Assembly (NCBI RefSeq): GCF_963678635.1
Contig: NC_087062.1
Span: forward strand, 7,118,193-7,182,192
Reading direction: 5' to 3'
DNA: 64,000 nt
From: Symsagittifera roscoffensis
Taxonomy: Eukaryota > Xenacoelomorpha > Acoela > Convolutidae
Position numbers and translations under genes: made by a program. The number at the start of each line of letters is the position of its first letter. Positions within the stretch are counted from its first letter, which is position 1. Under the pieces are notes generated by a model. That model saw only the letters and a list, made by a program, of their open reading frames with translations. It was not told where the DNA came from and ran no database searches. Below, one piece after another: positions 23,215 to 34,979 of this stretch.

Positions 23215-23560
23215 TCTATGTTCTCTATAGTTTTCTTCTATAAAAATGATCAGGAGAATTGATGCAAATGCGAAAAAATTTTTTGCTTGTTTTATGCATT
23301 TGCAAATTGTTAAAATTAAGCAAACTAGGAAGATGAGAAAAATTACAAACAGAAGAAAGTTGTCTTTCTGGTTAAATAAATTTCAAAGCATTTTAAAATG
23401 ATGTTGAAATTTCGTACCTGAGTAGGTGGTCAATGAATTTTTACAAGTTGTGGTAGGTTTTTATGAGGGAGTTATGAAATATACAGCAAAAAATTATGAA
23501 AATAAAGAGTGCTGTTCCAAGAATGTCGATCAAGAAAAAACACGAAGTTTGAAAAGTGTC
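23215..23560 (-). pseudogene. Hydrophobic, env-position relics of the gypsy element (unit A)
   Basis: On the minus strand two strongly hydrophobic segments are encoded: IDILGTALFIFIIFCCIF (about 23475-23540) and FLLFVIFLIFLVCLILTICK followed by a second short hydrophobic run (about 23240-23375). They lie downstream of the integrase C-terminal part, the position of env in errantivirus-like Ty3/gypsy elements, and could be membrane anchors. Stops interrupt the frames. Only position and hydrophobicity support this. Confidence 0.35.
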
Positions 23561-24269
23561 GCAGGAATTGACAGTAAAGTTGAAAGGATTTTTTTAATGT
23601 AGTGAATTGAGATCGAGAGAAGTATTTGAAAAGTTATTTGTTTCGTCGAAGTATTTTTTTGGGTTGGAAGGCCAGTATGGCTGGATGGTTTTTGATTTTG
23701 ACAAGCGGATTGGATATGGAGAGTTTTGGATTCAGTAAAATTTGGGGGTTTCGGAAGGAACTTCCTAGTTTTGTTTTCATTTCTTGGATGGTTAGAAGTT
23801 CTTTTGAGAGATATCACGCCTCTAGGCTAAATGATCATGTCCAAATCTGTCTTTAGGCTTATTTCATATTCGATTTTGGGGAAATGTGGGTAAAAGTTGA
23901 GACAATATTGTTGGTTTTTGAACCGAGTGAAAGGACAGGGTTTTAACTTTATATAATGTTTATTTAAGTCGTCAAACAGAAATGTATTGCTTCTTTTGAC
24001 ATGAAAGTCTTTCAGTTATAATTTGGGATCTATTTGAAGTTAGGAATTTGTCGGCTAATGATAGTGGTGTTGACATGGGATGAAACTTGAAAAAATTTTG
24101 TGAGCTGAATTTGAACTAGCTAGTTCAAGAATGCGAATTAAAAAATCTTTAAATTAAATATCCAAATATCATGAAATTATCTCAAGTAATCGGGTGAAAT
24201 CTCTGAAACTCTTCCTTCTTCAATTTTTTACATTGTGGGATAAAGATTTTATAATCTTCTATTGGTTGA

Positions 24270-24903
24270 TTTCTAAGATCGCGATGATTGGCGTTGTTGT
24301 GACTTTTCTTTTAATTCTGGTATTAAAACTTTTTCTTCTTGCTTACGATTAATCCTTTGTTTTTGGGGTAATTGTTTTTGAGAATTTTTGGTACTTTCTT
24401 TTTGAGTTTTTTCAGTAATTTTCTTTTTATTTGTTTCGGGTGAAAACAATGGGTGATCAAATTTTTTTTATTTTTTGTTGTTAATTTTTGTGGGTTTTTC
24501 AAAAATATTTAGTATTGTAACGAACAATAAAATGTTAATTCGCGAAGGGCGTTGTTTTTTGGATAGTATGGTAAAAGATTGTTTCTAAGTTGACTTTTTT
24601 GGTGGGCTCGATACGTTTATCTGTAACATTTGTGGAATTTTCAATTATTTGTATTATTTGAAAAATATTTATGATTTTGTCTTTGTAATAGTTTTTGATA
24701 AATTTTGTTGAATTTTTTTTACTTCGGTTCGAAATCCATTCTGCATGTGTTCCAGAGGCTAATTTAAAGGTTTGTAGGCAAAGAAAATTTCGATTGAAAG
24801 CCATTTCATATGTGGACAGTCTAAGAGAATGTTGTTATTTGAGAATTATAGACTAATGGGAGTATCTGTACGTCGGTTGACCATTCAGTGTATTTTTAGC
24901 ATA
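24270..24903 (-). pseudogene. Integrase C-terminal region of Ty3/gypsy element (unit A)
   Basis: Read on the minus strand from 24903, the sequence gives YTEWSTDVQILPLVYNSQ, then a segment with KLASGTHAEW and a basic tail near 24270-24480, interrupted by frameshifts. The first part directly continues the integrase core that ends at 27419 on the other side of the LINE; the two halves fit together at a codon inside the integrase. It is decayed and cannot be functional. Confidence 0.65.
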
Positions 24904-27418
24904 TGTGTATCTTCAGTGTATTACCATTCAGCCTCTACTCCTCTATTCTTCAACGGACGACTACGAAGATGAAATAATCCGTCATATGGACTCACTGATG
25001 CTCTGCCAGCTAGTAACTGAACCAACCCGTGGATCAACAATTCTGGATCTTGTACTCATCAAATCACCGCACCACACTGATGATGCCTTGATTGATGAAT
25101 CATTTGAAAAATCATTTCCGCTCTCCGACCATAGACCAGTTAAATCAACCTAGCTTTGCAGTGGAACTCCAACAGTGAATGAGAGGCGATCCAAAACTTA
25201 CAGTTTCACAAACTGTGACTACGACGATGCAAAGAATATGATATTGGAAACACCTTTTAGCCCTATTTGCTACAGTAATATTAACAAAATGGTAGATGAA
25301 TGGTACGACTGGATCTTTAAAATCATTGATGCCTCCGTGCCGGTCAGATCAAATCACCGTGCCCAACTCATCCTTGGGTAACTGGTCGCACATCCAACGT
25401 TCTGAAAAAGCTTAGTACGGCTGAGAAACACAAAAAAGCGACCCTAAAATTCTATCTCTGAGAAATGAAGCTGCCTTGTACCTAGATGAAGACAGAGTGG
25501 AATATGAAACCAAGCTTTTTTCTGGAAGAAACACTGGATCAATTTTCAAATACATGAAGAGTTTGAAAAAAGACAGCCAATTACCTTCAGTCATCAGGTG
25601 GAATGAAGTGTCTGCCGACAGTAATCTCCGCAAAGCAAATCTTTTTAATGACTACTTCATCAGTGTGTTTACTGGCAACACTTTGGATGTACAACTGGGG
25701 GAGTCCGATTCCAAACTACCTGACGGAAGAGTTGCCAGTGATTATCAAATCAATAGAGATGTAGTATATAATGTCCTCTCTAATTTGGACATATCCAAGA
25801 GTCGCGGTGAAGACCAACTTCCACCAGTGTTCTTGCGCAGATTAGCAACCGAGCTAACTCCTTCAGTTTTCAACGTGTTCCGGAATATCCACAGGCTGGA
25901 CACGTTTCCCGAAAAATGGAAACTAGGCATTGTCAGTCCATTTTTCAAGAAAGGGAAAAAGTCCGAGATTTCGAATTATCGCCCTGTTACTCTTCTGAAT
26001 ATTGTTTCGAAGTGTTTTGAGAAAATTGTATTTTCGCAAATCGCCGACCATTTTATCAAGTATGTCAACTCAGCCCAGTTCGGTTTTCTGCCACGTAAAT
26101 CTGCCATTCTTCAACTATTACATTGCCTGAACTACATTTATGCATCAATTCCCGAAAAAGACATTGCTTCGTGCCTAGTAATGTTCGACTTTTCTAAAGC
26201 TTTTGACAAAATCAGCCACACAGTTCTTCTGCAAAAAATCAGAAACGTTGGGATAGAAGGAAAACTTCTCAAGATTCTAAGGAGCTACCTTACAAACAGA
26301 TCTCAGAGAGTTCGCATCAATGCTATTTTGTCGGCTGTTCGCTTAGTGCTGAGTGGTGTTCCCCAAGGCTCACTGTTGGGTCCGATTCTGTTTTTGATTT
26401 TCATCAATGACCTCCCTGATAAAATATTTAATTCTGTTGCTTTTATCTTTGCTGACGACTTGAAAACGTTTTTCGACAAATCCCCCGATTTGTTCCATCT
26501 GCTTACCGCGGATCTTGATAGACTGAGTACTTGGTCTACCGAAAATCGGTTGCCTTTTAATATTTCAAAATGTTGTGTAATAGATTTTAAGAATTGTTAC
26601 CCCTGCGACATTACCTTCTGCAATACAACTCTCGACTTAGTCTCATCAGTGAACGATCTCGGACTACAAATCAACATCACTTTGTCGTGGACCGAGCACA
26701 TAAAGAAAAAGCTAACTAAAGCAAATGCAACATTCTTCCTGATACGCCGCAGTGTCAGTCATCTTCTCTCTCCGCAGGTGAAGCTCCACTTGTACAAAAC
26801 ACTTCTCATGCCTATCATTTTATATGCTTCTCAATGCTGGTCTCCAAACAAATTGGACTTGAAGCAACTAGAAACCTTCCAGAAACGAGTTGTCAGATGG
26901 ATGCTCCCTGACACACCGTACCGTGACGCAATCAGTTCCCTTGTCATCTTACCCATTGCGTACTTTGCCGTTTTAACCGACTTTCTCACTCTTTCAAAAA
27001 TTGTCAGTGGACTATTTGACTGATCTCACCAGTTGTTATTCCTGCGCACCCAGTGGCTCACGACGCACAGCAACTCGTTTACTGTTTGATATCCCGATCA
27101 TTAAGCTCGAGCGCCAGCGCAACAATTTTTGGTATAGAACGCCATGGAGAGCCAACAGAATAGCAAACGTTATCGACATCGGAACCTTCTCGCCTGACTT
27201 GAAGTATCGTCTACTCAAACTCATGTGGTCGTTTTTCCACAGTCACTATGATGAACTCAGTCCATGTACCTGGACATTCTTGTGTTATTGCTCAAATTGC
27301 AGAGATCGACACATTGACCTCTCGGGACACAATTGACTTGACTTATCTACGGGACTAACAGTCCCCTCATTTACGTTGTAAATGTAAATCCAATATAATC
27401 ATCATAATAATATCATTT
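24904..27418 (+). mobile_element. Non-LTR retrotransposon (CR1/jockey-like LINE), 5'-truncated, unit A
   Basis: Inserted in plus orientation into a minus-strand gypsy integrase. It begins within the C-terminal part of an APE-type endonuclease (frame 24905-25153 with LVTEPTRGSTILDLVL and LSDHRPV), continues through a linker (25175-25381), the RT (25440-27023) and a C-terminal domain in another frame (27001-27336), and ends in an AT-rich tail with ATAATCATCATAATAATATC. The integrase reading resumes on both sides, which sets the borders. 5' truncation is normal for LINEs. Confidence 0.85.
25440..27336 (+). pseudogene. LINE reverse transcriptase, unit A
   Basis: The 515-codon frame ending at 27023 carries the RT domain of a CR1/jockey-type element: SNYRPVTLL at the fingers, motif A VMFDFSKAFDKISH (catalytic Asp at about residue 238 counted from 25476), motif B SGVPQGSLLGPILFLIFIND, motif C FADD at 26448-26459. 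The C-terminal segment FLIRRSV to QKRVVRWML is also typical. The frame stops at 27021-27023, and the conserved C-terminal part (LERQRNNFWYRTP, later YCSNCRDRH) follows in a shifted frame to 27336. The same shift is in the unit B copy, so it is older than the duplication. Not functional without frameshifting. Confidence 0.85.
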
Positions 27419-27950
27419 CCAGTTATAATAAATCGGCGATATTCTTGTAACGAACGATTCATGCTTTCTTCTAAACCCTTAGTCCATTGGGCATACGATG
27501 TTCAGGGTTATATCTGGTGTTATAAAGGTGACATAATATTATGATTTCCTTGTTTACGCATTGATTGCAGTTTTCTTTGACAAGGATTTCTGGTAATCCA
27601 AGTTTTGCTAATCAGAGTTCATAAAGAGTTGTGAAGGCATAATAGGCGTCACAATGAGGTACAGGTTTGTGTGCTAAATAATGAGTAAAAGCAACAACTT
27701 TTACCATTATTTACCAATTGCCTTCTGAGGAGGCTGATATAGGGCCTTTGGTGTCAAATGAAATTCTATGATTGAAATATAGACTTTGTTCTTTAAAGTC
27801 TTGTTGTTCTGCTAGTTGCCTTTGGTGGTGAAATGGCTGTTTTAATTGACATGTTATGCAATCGTTGAAAAAAACTTTTATCCAAATCGATGCATTCGGA
27901 AAGTAAAATTTTTGAATGAAGTTTTTGTATGTTTTTTTCTCAACCTGCAT
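27419..27950 (-). pseudogene. Integrase zinc finger and core of Ty3/gypsy element (unit A)
   Basis: The minus frame 27950-27711 contains the end of the HHCC finger (NDCITCQL) and the start of the core (YFNHRISFDTKGPIS, first catalytic Asp). After a stop the core continues with THYLAHKPVPHCDAYYAF, LGLPEILVKENCNQ and NKEIIILCHLYN. At the second catalytic Asp the expected D-N-G is changed to E-N-C. The frame breaks at the LINE border near 27419 and resumes at 24903. Decayed Metaviridae-type integrase. Confidence 0.8.
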
Positions 27951-28649
27951 TTCCTTTTGTATGTAAGGTATGTGAAATGTGAAATTCGATTAAAATCATG
28001 CTTAATGGTAAACAGGGTACTATTGTTTCCGGAGTGTGATATTTCTAGAGATCAGTATTTTCGTTAATTGTTGCATTGTTGAACTTTCGGAAATATCTAA
28101 TTTTTGTTTCAATTTCTAAGATTTTGAAGAAAGATATTTGAATTTCGTTTTTTGAGAAAAAAATATTATCTAGGGTTCTTGCAAAATAAAAATTATTTTA
28201 ATTGTGTGTAAGTTAAATAACCTAACATTAAAAAATCGCTAGTAGTACTTTAAAAGTACAACTGAAAGAAGGAAGTACGATTACTAAAAAATCTTTAGTT
28301 CAAAGCTAACAGCGAAAAAGATTATAGAAGCTTTTTATTGAAATACTTTAACGACAACAAATACAAAGTATACGTTCTTCCGAAGATACACTCGCGAAAA
28401 TATATAATTTTCCAACAAATAAAGATTCCAAGCAACAAAATCTATAAACCAGAAAAACCACTGATTGCATTGCTCTAGATTGTTTTTTTTTTAGAAAAAT
28501 AACCCTAAGTGCGTCGATTCAAATCAAAATTAAATACAATTCAAGCCTAATTTGAAATTGATCAAAACAAAAAACCAAAACATTGATAACTGAAAAAAAC
28601 AATCATAACATCAAAAAAACTGTTTAAAAAAATTCTTAAAAACCTAATA
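27951..28649. other. AT-rich spacer between integrase fragments (unit A)
   Basis: No coding signal recognised. Nearly identical to about 34154-34858 in unit B. Confidence 0.5.
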
Positions 28650-29324
28650 AATTTAGACAAAACTGAAACTTAAAAATTGTGGATGGTGAAAATGATCTTT
28701 GTCATGAGTGTGAAGTGGTTGGTTATAGCAAATTGAACCTTCATTTGGTTGACAATAAATTTCGGCTTTTTTTGATGAGTTTGCTGTGAACATAATAGGT
28801 TTGCGTGGTTTTTGGTTGAAAACCATTTCATATAGTGATAGTGCCAATTTTGTTGTAATCCGAGAGCTATATGCTAATGGGAATGTTTGTATATCTGTTG
28901 ACCATTCGGTGTTTGTTTAATTGTTATACGTTGATTATACATCGAAGGTAATTTTGTAGGGAGCGGTTCATGCCTTCGACTTTTCCGTTCGTCCATCGAG
29001 CATGTGATGTTCAAGATTTATGTTTAGTATTTTTAAGGTGACATACTGTGATTATTTCGTTGTTTATGAATTCTGTTCAACTGTCTGTGACAAGGATTTC
29101 AGGTAGTCCAAATTGTGCTATCCAGCGTTCAAAAAGTGTTGTTTATTTAAATTAAGCATTGCAATGGGGTACAGGGTTGAGTGCTAGATAATGTATCTAC
29201 TATTACCATTATAAACGAATTTCCTGAGGAGGAAAGATATATATCCATTTGTATGAAATGATACTCTATGGTTAAAAAACAATCTTTGTTCTTTAGTGTC
29301 TTTTTTTTCTGCAATTTGTCTTAG
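28650..29324 (-). pseudogene. Second integrase fragment of the gypsy family
   Basis: On the minus strand, from 29324 towards 28650: decayed core (FNHRVSFHTNGYIS), then EWSTDIQTFPLAYSSRI and the open frame 28847-28653 with LSLYEMVFNQKPRKPIMFT and HTHDKDHFHHPQ. This is the same family as 27419-27950 but a separate, differently mutated copy. It fills the gap between duplication units B and A, and its downstream end (28650-28764) is the shared right border of the units. Confidence 0.75.
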
Positions 29325-30564
29325 TCTTGTGGTTCGGATTCACATTTGTGCTACTTGATTGATTGCGTAATTATGTAGTGTTTTTTGTTGGTTTTGATCA
29401 CAATCATAATGTTTAACCAGGAGGTCTTGTGTTCCTGTTCGAGGGAAAGGATTTTGATGAGATTTGGGTTCTAAAAGTACAACTGGGAGAAGGTTTTAAG
29501 GAAAAAAACTAATAAACGAGACATGTCCGGAAAATCGGTTGCAGAAGGTTATTTATCCAAATGTCTTTTCTAAATACATGATATTTTTAGCTAATTTCGG
29601 TTGTGATAAATTAAGGGAGCAAGGATTGAGCTGTTAAATTTGGTGGAGATAATCGTAGTAGGTGATGAACTAAATTATTTAGTTGTGCTGTTATTTCAAA
29701 GTTAAGTTCTATGTTGTCTCGAGTAAAGATTTTTATATTATGTTCGTGCATATCTTTGCGGATGTCGTGTCTGTTTTGTAATCGGTTTAGTGCCCAATTA
29801 TGAATTTGATAATTATCAAAATGTTGACTAAATAGGCGAGGGGGTGCTACAAATGTATTCCAATCTAATCGTAAGGGTATTTTAGTGCTTAGAAGTTCTC
29901 GATAACGATTGCCTAAATTACTAGAGAATTTTAGAGGGAACGCTTTGGAGAACGCTTAGACTGCTTGTGTCATCCAATTTGGAAGCCGTTGTGTTGAATT
30001 GAGAGGATTAAAAGGATTCGCACGAATTTGTTTGGAGTTTGGTGTTGAATCTACGTGGTCCGATGGAATAATTGGGGTATCTAGTCGGGAAATTATCTGT
30101 AGTGATGGGGGTAATTTGGATTGTGGTTAATAGACAGATCCAAAGGGGTCGAAGATGTTGATGAAGGTATTTTAAAATAAACTTAAGGTGTTGCAAGGTT
30201 TCGATTTCTTCGAGAGTGAATAATTTGTCTAATTATTGTAGATGGTAGACTTTGGTTTTGGTTTGGATGTCTAGTTCTTTTAAGAGCTTGCTGAAGTGAG
30301 TGGTAGATGTTATATGTTGGTTCGTATTGTGGTTCGTTTAGAGGTGCTTAGCGAATAGCTGGTTGCAATGGTTTGCATAATGATGCGTGTCTTTCTTCAT
30401 TTGTTTAGGGATTTACTGCAATTGAAATGCGTGTAAATGACTGGGGTTGATTTGTTTAATTAGATGTTGGTGTTCTTGGGGGGTTTGAGATGTAGTGGTT
30501 GGTGGGGATTGTTTAGTGGGTTGATGATTACCAACTTTAGATATGTTTGATATATATTCTTTTC

Positions 30565-30925
30565 TTAGTTAAATCTATGTTCTCTATAGTTTTCTTCTAT
30601 AAAAATGATCAGGAGAATTGATGCAAATGCGAAAAAAATTATTGCTTGTTTTATGCATTTGCAAATTGTTAAAATTAAGGAAACTAGGAAGATGAGAAAA
30701 ATTACAAACAGAAGAAAGTTGTCTTTCTGGTTAAATAAATTTCAAAGCATTTTAAAATGATGTTGAAATTTCGTACCTGAGTAGGTGGTCAATGAATTTT
30801 TACAAGTTGTGGTAGGTTTTTATGAGGGAGTTATGAAATATACAGCAAAAAATTATGAAAATAAAGAGTGCTGTTCCAAGAATGTCGATCAAGAAAAAAC
30901 ACGAAGTTTGAAAAGTGTCGCAGGA
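30565..30925 (-). pseudogene. Hydrophobic, env-position relics (unit B)
   Basis: Duplicate of 23215-23560 with the same two hydrophobic segments on the minus strand and the same interruptions. Confidence 0.35.
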
Positions 30926-31599
30926 ATTGACAGTAAAGTTGAAAGGATTTTTTTAATGTAGTGAATTGAGATCGAGAGAAGCATTTGAAAAGTTATTTGT
31001 TTCGTCGAAGTATTTTTTTGGGTTGGAAGGCCGGTATGGCTGGATGGTTCTTTGATTTTGACAAGCGGATTGGATATGGAGAAGTTTGGATTCAGTAAAG
31101 TTTGGGGGTTTCGGAAGGAACTTCCTAGTTTTGTTTTCATTTCTTGGATGGTTAGAAGTTCTTTTGAGAGATATCACGCCTCTAGGCTAAATGATCATGT
31201 CCAAATCTGTCTTTAGGCTTATTTCATATTCGATTTTGGGGAAATGTGGGTAAAAGTTGAGACAATATTGTTGGTTTTTGAACCGAGTGAAAGGACAGGG
31301 TTTTAACTTTATATAATGTTTATTTAAGTCGTCAAACAGAAATGTATTGCTTCTTTTGACATGAAAGTCTTTCAGTTATAATTTGGGATCTATTTGAAGT
31401 TAGGAATTTGTCGGCTAATGATAGTGGTGTTGACATGGGATGAAACTTGAAAAAATTTTGTGAGCTGAATTTGAACTAGCTAGTTCAAGAATGCGAATTA
31501 AAAAATCTTTAAATTAAATATCCAAATATCATGAAATTATCTCAAGTAATCGGGTGAAATCTCTGAAACTCTTCCTTCTTCAATTTTTTACATTGTGGG

Positions 31600-32160
31600 A
31601 TAAAGATTTTATAATCTTCTATTGGTTGATTTCTAAGATCGCGATGATTGGCGTTGTTGTGACTTTTCTTTTAATTCTGGTATTAAAACTTTTTCTTCTT
31701 GTTTACGATTAATCCTTTGTTTTTGAGGTAATTGTTTTTGAGAATTTTTGGTACTTTCCTTTTGAGTTTTTTCAGTAATTTTTTTTTTGATTTGTTTCGG
31801 GTGAAAACAATGGGTGATCAAAATTTTGCATTTTTTGTAACGAACAATAAAATGTTAATTCGCGAAGGGCGTTGTTTTTTGGATAGTATGGTAAAAGATT
31901 GTTTCTAAATTGATTTTTTTTGTTGGGCTCGATACGTTTATCTGTAACATTTGTGGAATTTTCAATTATTTGTATTATTTGAAAAATATTTATGATTTTG
32001 TCTTTGTAATAGTTTTTGATAAATTTTGTTGAGTTTTTTTTACTTCGGTTCGAAATCCATTCTGTATGTGTTCCAGAGGCTAATTTAAAGATTTGTAGGC
32101 AAAGAAAATTTCGATTGAAAGCCATTTCATATGTGGACAGTCTAAGAGAATGTTGTTATT
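31600..32160 (-). pseudogene. Integrase C-terminal region (unit B)
   Basis: Duplicate of 24270-24841. The minus frame 32125-31772 gives KLASGTHTEW and NNLLPYYPKNNALRELTF; the matching part of unit A is split by frameshifts, so unit B preserves this stretch better. A basic tail follows (31821-31633). Joined directly to the LINE by the deletion at about 32160. Confidence 0.65.
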
Positions 32161-32170
32161 ATAGAGAATG

Positions 32171-33620
32171 TTGTCAGTCCATTTTTCAAGAAAGGGAAAA
32201 AGTCCGAGATTTCGAATTATCGCCCTGATACTCTTCTGAATATTGTTTCGAAGTGTTTTGAGAAAATTGTATTTTCGCAAATCGCCGACCATTTTATCAA
32301 GTATGTCAACTCAGCCCAGTTCGGTTTTCTGCCTCGTAAATCTGCCATTCTTCAACTATTACATTGCCTGAATTACATTTATGCATCAATTCCCGAAAAA
32401 TACATTGCTTCGTGCCTAGTAATGTTCGACTTTTCTAAAGCTTTTGACAAAATCAGCCACACAGTTCTTCTGCAAAAAATCAGAAACGTTGGGATAGAAG
32501 GAAAACTTCTCAAGATTCTAAGGAGCTACCTTACAAACAGATCTCAGAGAGTTCGCATCAATGCTATTTTGTCGGCTGTTCGCTTAGTGCTGAGTGGTGT
32601 TCCCCAAGGCTCACTGTTGGGTCCGATTCTGTTTTTGATTTTCATCAATGACCTCCCTGATAAAATATTTAATTCTGTTGCTTTTATCTTTGCTGACGAC
32701 TTGAAAACGTTTTTCGACAAATCCCCCGATTTGTTCCATCTGCTTACCGCGGATCTTGATAGACTGAGTACTTGGTCTACCGAAAATCGGTTGCCTTTTA
32801 ATATTTCAAAATGTTGTGTAATAGATTTTAAGAATTGTTACCCCTGCGACATTACCTTCTGCAATACAACTCTCGACTTAGTCTCATCAGTGAACGATCT
32901 CGGACTACAAATCAACATCACTTTGTCGTGGACCGAGCACATAAAGAAAAAGCTAACTAAAGCAAATGCAACATTCTTCCTGATACGCCGCAGTGTCAGT
33001 CATCTTCTCTCTCCGCAGGTGAAGCTCCACTTGTACAAAACACTTCTCATGCCTATCATTTTATATGCTTCTCAATGCTGGTCTCCAAACAAATTGGACT
33101 TGAAGCAACTAGAAACCTTCCAGAAACGAGTTGTCAGATGGATGCTCCCTGACACACCGTACCGTGACGCAATCAGTTCCCTTGTCATCTTACCCATTGC
33201 GTACTTTGCCGTTTTAACCGACTTTCTCACTCTTTCAAAAATTGTCAGTGGACTATATGACTGATCTCACCAGTTGTTATTCCTGCGCACCCAGTGGCTC
33301 ACGACGCACAGCAACTCGTTTACTGTTTGATATCCCGATCATTAAGCTCGAGCGCCAGCGCAACAATTTTTGGTATAGAACGCCATGGAGAGCCAACAGA
33401 ATAGCAAACGTTATCGACATCGGAACCTTCTCGCCTGACTTGAAGTATCGTCTACTCAAACTCATGTGGTCGTTTTTCCACAGTCACTATGATGAACTCA
33501 GTCCATGTACCTGGACATTCTTGTGTTATTGCTCAAATTGCAGAGATCGACACATTGACCTCTCGGGACACAATTGACTTGTAAATGTAAATCCAATATA
33601 ATCATCATAATAATATCATT
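32171..33620 (+). mobile_element. LINE remnant, unit B, 5' part deleted
   Basis: Copy of the unit A LINE starting inside the RT (GTCAGTCCATTTTTCAAG), with frames 32422-33264 (motifs A, B and FADD intact) and 33242-33577. It carries the same frame break before the C-terminal domain. The endonuclease and first RT part are missing through the deletion that marks unit B, not through LINE 5' truncation. Confidence 0.85.
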
Positions 33621-34153
33621 TCCAGTTATAATAAATCGGCGATATTCTTGTAACGAACGATTCATGCTTTCTTCTAAACCCTTAGTCCATTGGGCATACG
33701 ATGTTCAGGGTTATATCTGGTGTTATAAAGGTGACATAATATTATGATTTCCTTGTTTACGCATTGATTGCAGTTTTCTTTGACAAGGATTTCTGGTAAT
33801 CCAAGTTTTGCTAATCAGAGTTCATAAAGAGTTGTGAAGGCATAATAGGCGTCACAATGAGGTACAGGTTTGTGTGCTAAATAATGAGTAAAAGCAACAA
33901 CTTTTACCATTATTTACCAATTGCCTTCTGAGGAGGCTGATATAGGGCCTTTGGTGTCAAATGAAATTCTATGATTGAAATATAGACTTTGTTCTTTAAA
34001 GTCTTGTTGTTCTGCTAGTTGCCTTTGGTGGTGAAATGGCTGTTTTAATTGACATGTTATGCAATCGTTGAAAAAAACTTTTATCCAAATCGATGCATTC
34101 GGAAAGTAAAATTTTTGAATGAAGTTTTTGTATGTTTTTTTCTCAACCTGCAT
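33621..34153 (-). pseudogene. Integrase zinc finger and core (unit B)
   Basis: Duplicate of 27419-27950; the minus frame 34153-33914 is identical in protein sequence to its unit A counterpart. Same stop and same changed second catalytic position. Confidence 0.75.
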
Positions 34154-34967
34154 TTCCTTTTGTATGTAAGGTATGTGAAATGTGAAATTCGATTAAAATC
34201 ATGCTTAATGGTAAACAGGGTACTATTGTTTCCGGAGTGTGATATTTCTAGAGATCAGTATTTTCGTTAATTGTTGCATTGTTGAACTTTCGGAAATATC
34301 TAATTTTTGTTTCAATTTCTAAGATTTTGAAGAAAGATATTTGAATTTCGTTTTTTGAGAAAAAAATATTATCTAGGGTTCTTGCAAAATAAAAATTATT
34401 TTAATTGTGTGTAAGTTAAATAACCTAACATTAAAAAATCGCTAGTAGTACTTTAAAAGTACAACTGAAAGAAGGAAGTACGATTACTAAAAAATCTTTA
34501 GTTCAAAGCTAACAGCGAAAAAGATTATAGAAGCTTTTTATCGAAATACTTTAACGACAACAAATACAAAGTATACGTTCTTCCGAAGATACACTCGCGA
34601 AAATATATAATTTTCCAACAAATAAAGATTCCAAGCAACAAAATCTATAAACCAGAAAAACCACTGATTGCATTGCTCTAGATTGTTTTTTTTTTAGAAA
34701 AATAACCCTAAGTGCGTCGATTCAAATCAAAATTAAATACAATTCAAGCCTAATTTGAAATTGATCAAAACAAAATACCAAAACATTGATAACTGAAAAA
34801 AACAATCATAACATCAAAAAAACTGTTTAAAAAAGTTCTTAAAAACCTAATAAGTTTAGACAAAACTGAAACTTAAAAATTGTGGATGGTCAAAATGATC
34901 TTTGTCATGACTGTGAAGTGGTTGGTTATAGCAAATTGAGTCTTCATTTGGTTGACAATAAATTTCG
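34154..34967. other. AT-rich spacer and short integrase tail (unit B)
   Basis: Duplicate of 27951-28764. The last ~110 bp (34860-34967) repeat the integrase piece with HDKDHF and end where unit homology stops. Confidence 0.6.
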
Positions 34968-34979
34968 TGATATGTGAAA

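Larger units (their letters stand above)
21957..28764. repeat. Segmental duplication, unit A
   Basis: Matches unit B (29325-34967) almost base for base over long stretches; examples are 22598-22837 with 30008-30196, 23530-23817 with 30889-31140, the LINE RT, and 27711-27950 with 33914-34153. Unit A retains about 1.09 kb (24842-25929) that unit B has lost and about 30 bp after the LINE. Since the LINE insertion and its flanks are in both units, the duplication is younger than that insertion. Confidence 0.9.
29325..34967. repeat. Segmental duplication, unit B
   Basis: Second copy of unit A (21957-28764). It has the same LINE inside the same integrase but lacks the segment matching 24842-25929 and about 30 bp behind the LINE. 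At the large deletion a short filler (ATAGAGAATG, about 32161-32170) resembles the adjacent AAGAGAATG, as in end-joining with templated insertion. Few substitutions separate the units, so the duplication is recent. Confidence 0.9.

Noticed and set aside
23626-23856. 76-codon plus-strand frame
   Set aside because: Opposite to the decayed minus-strand gypsy sequence and not conserved in unit B at the same length.
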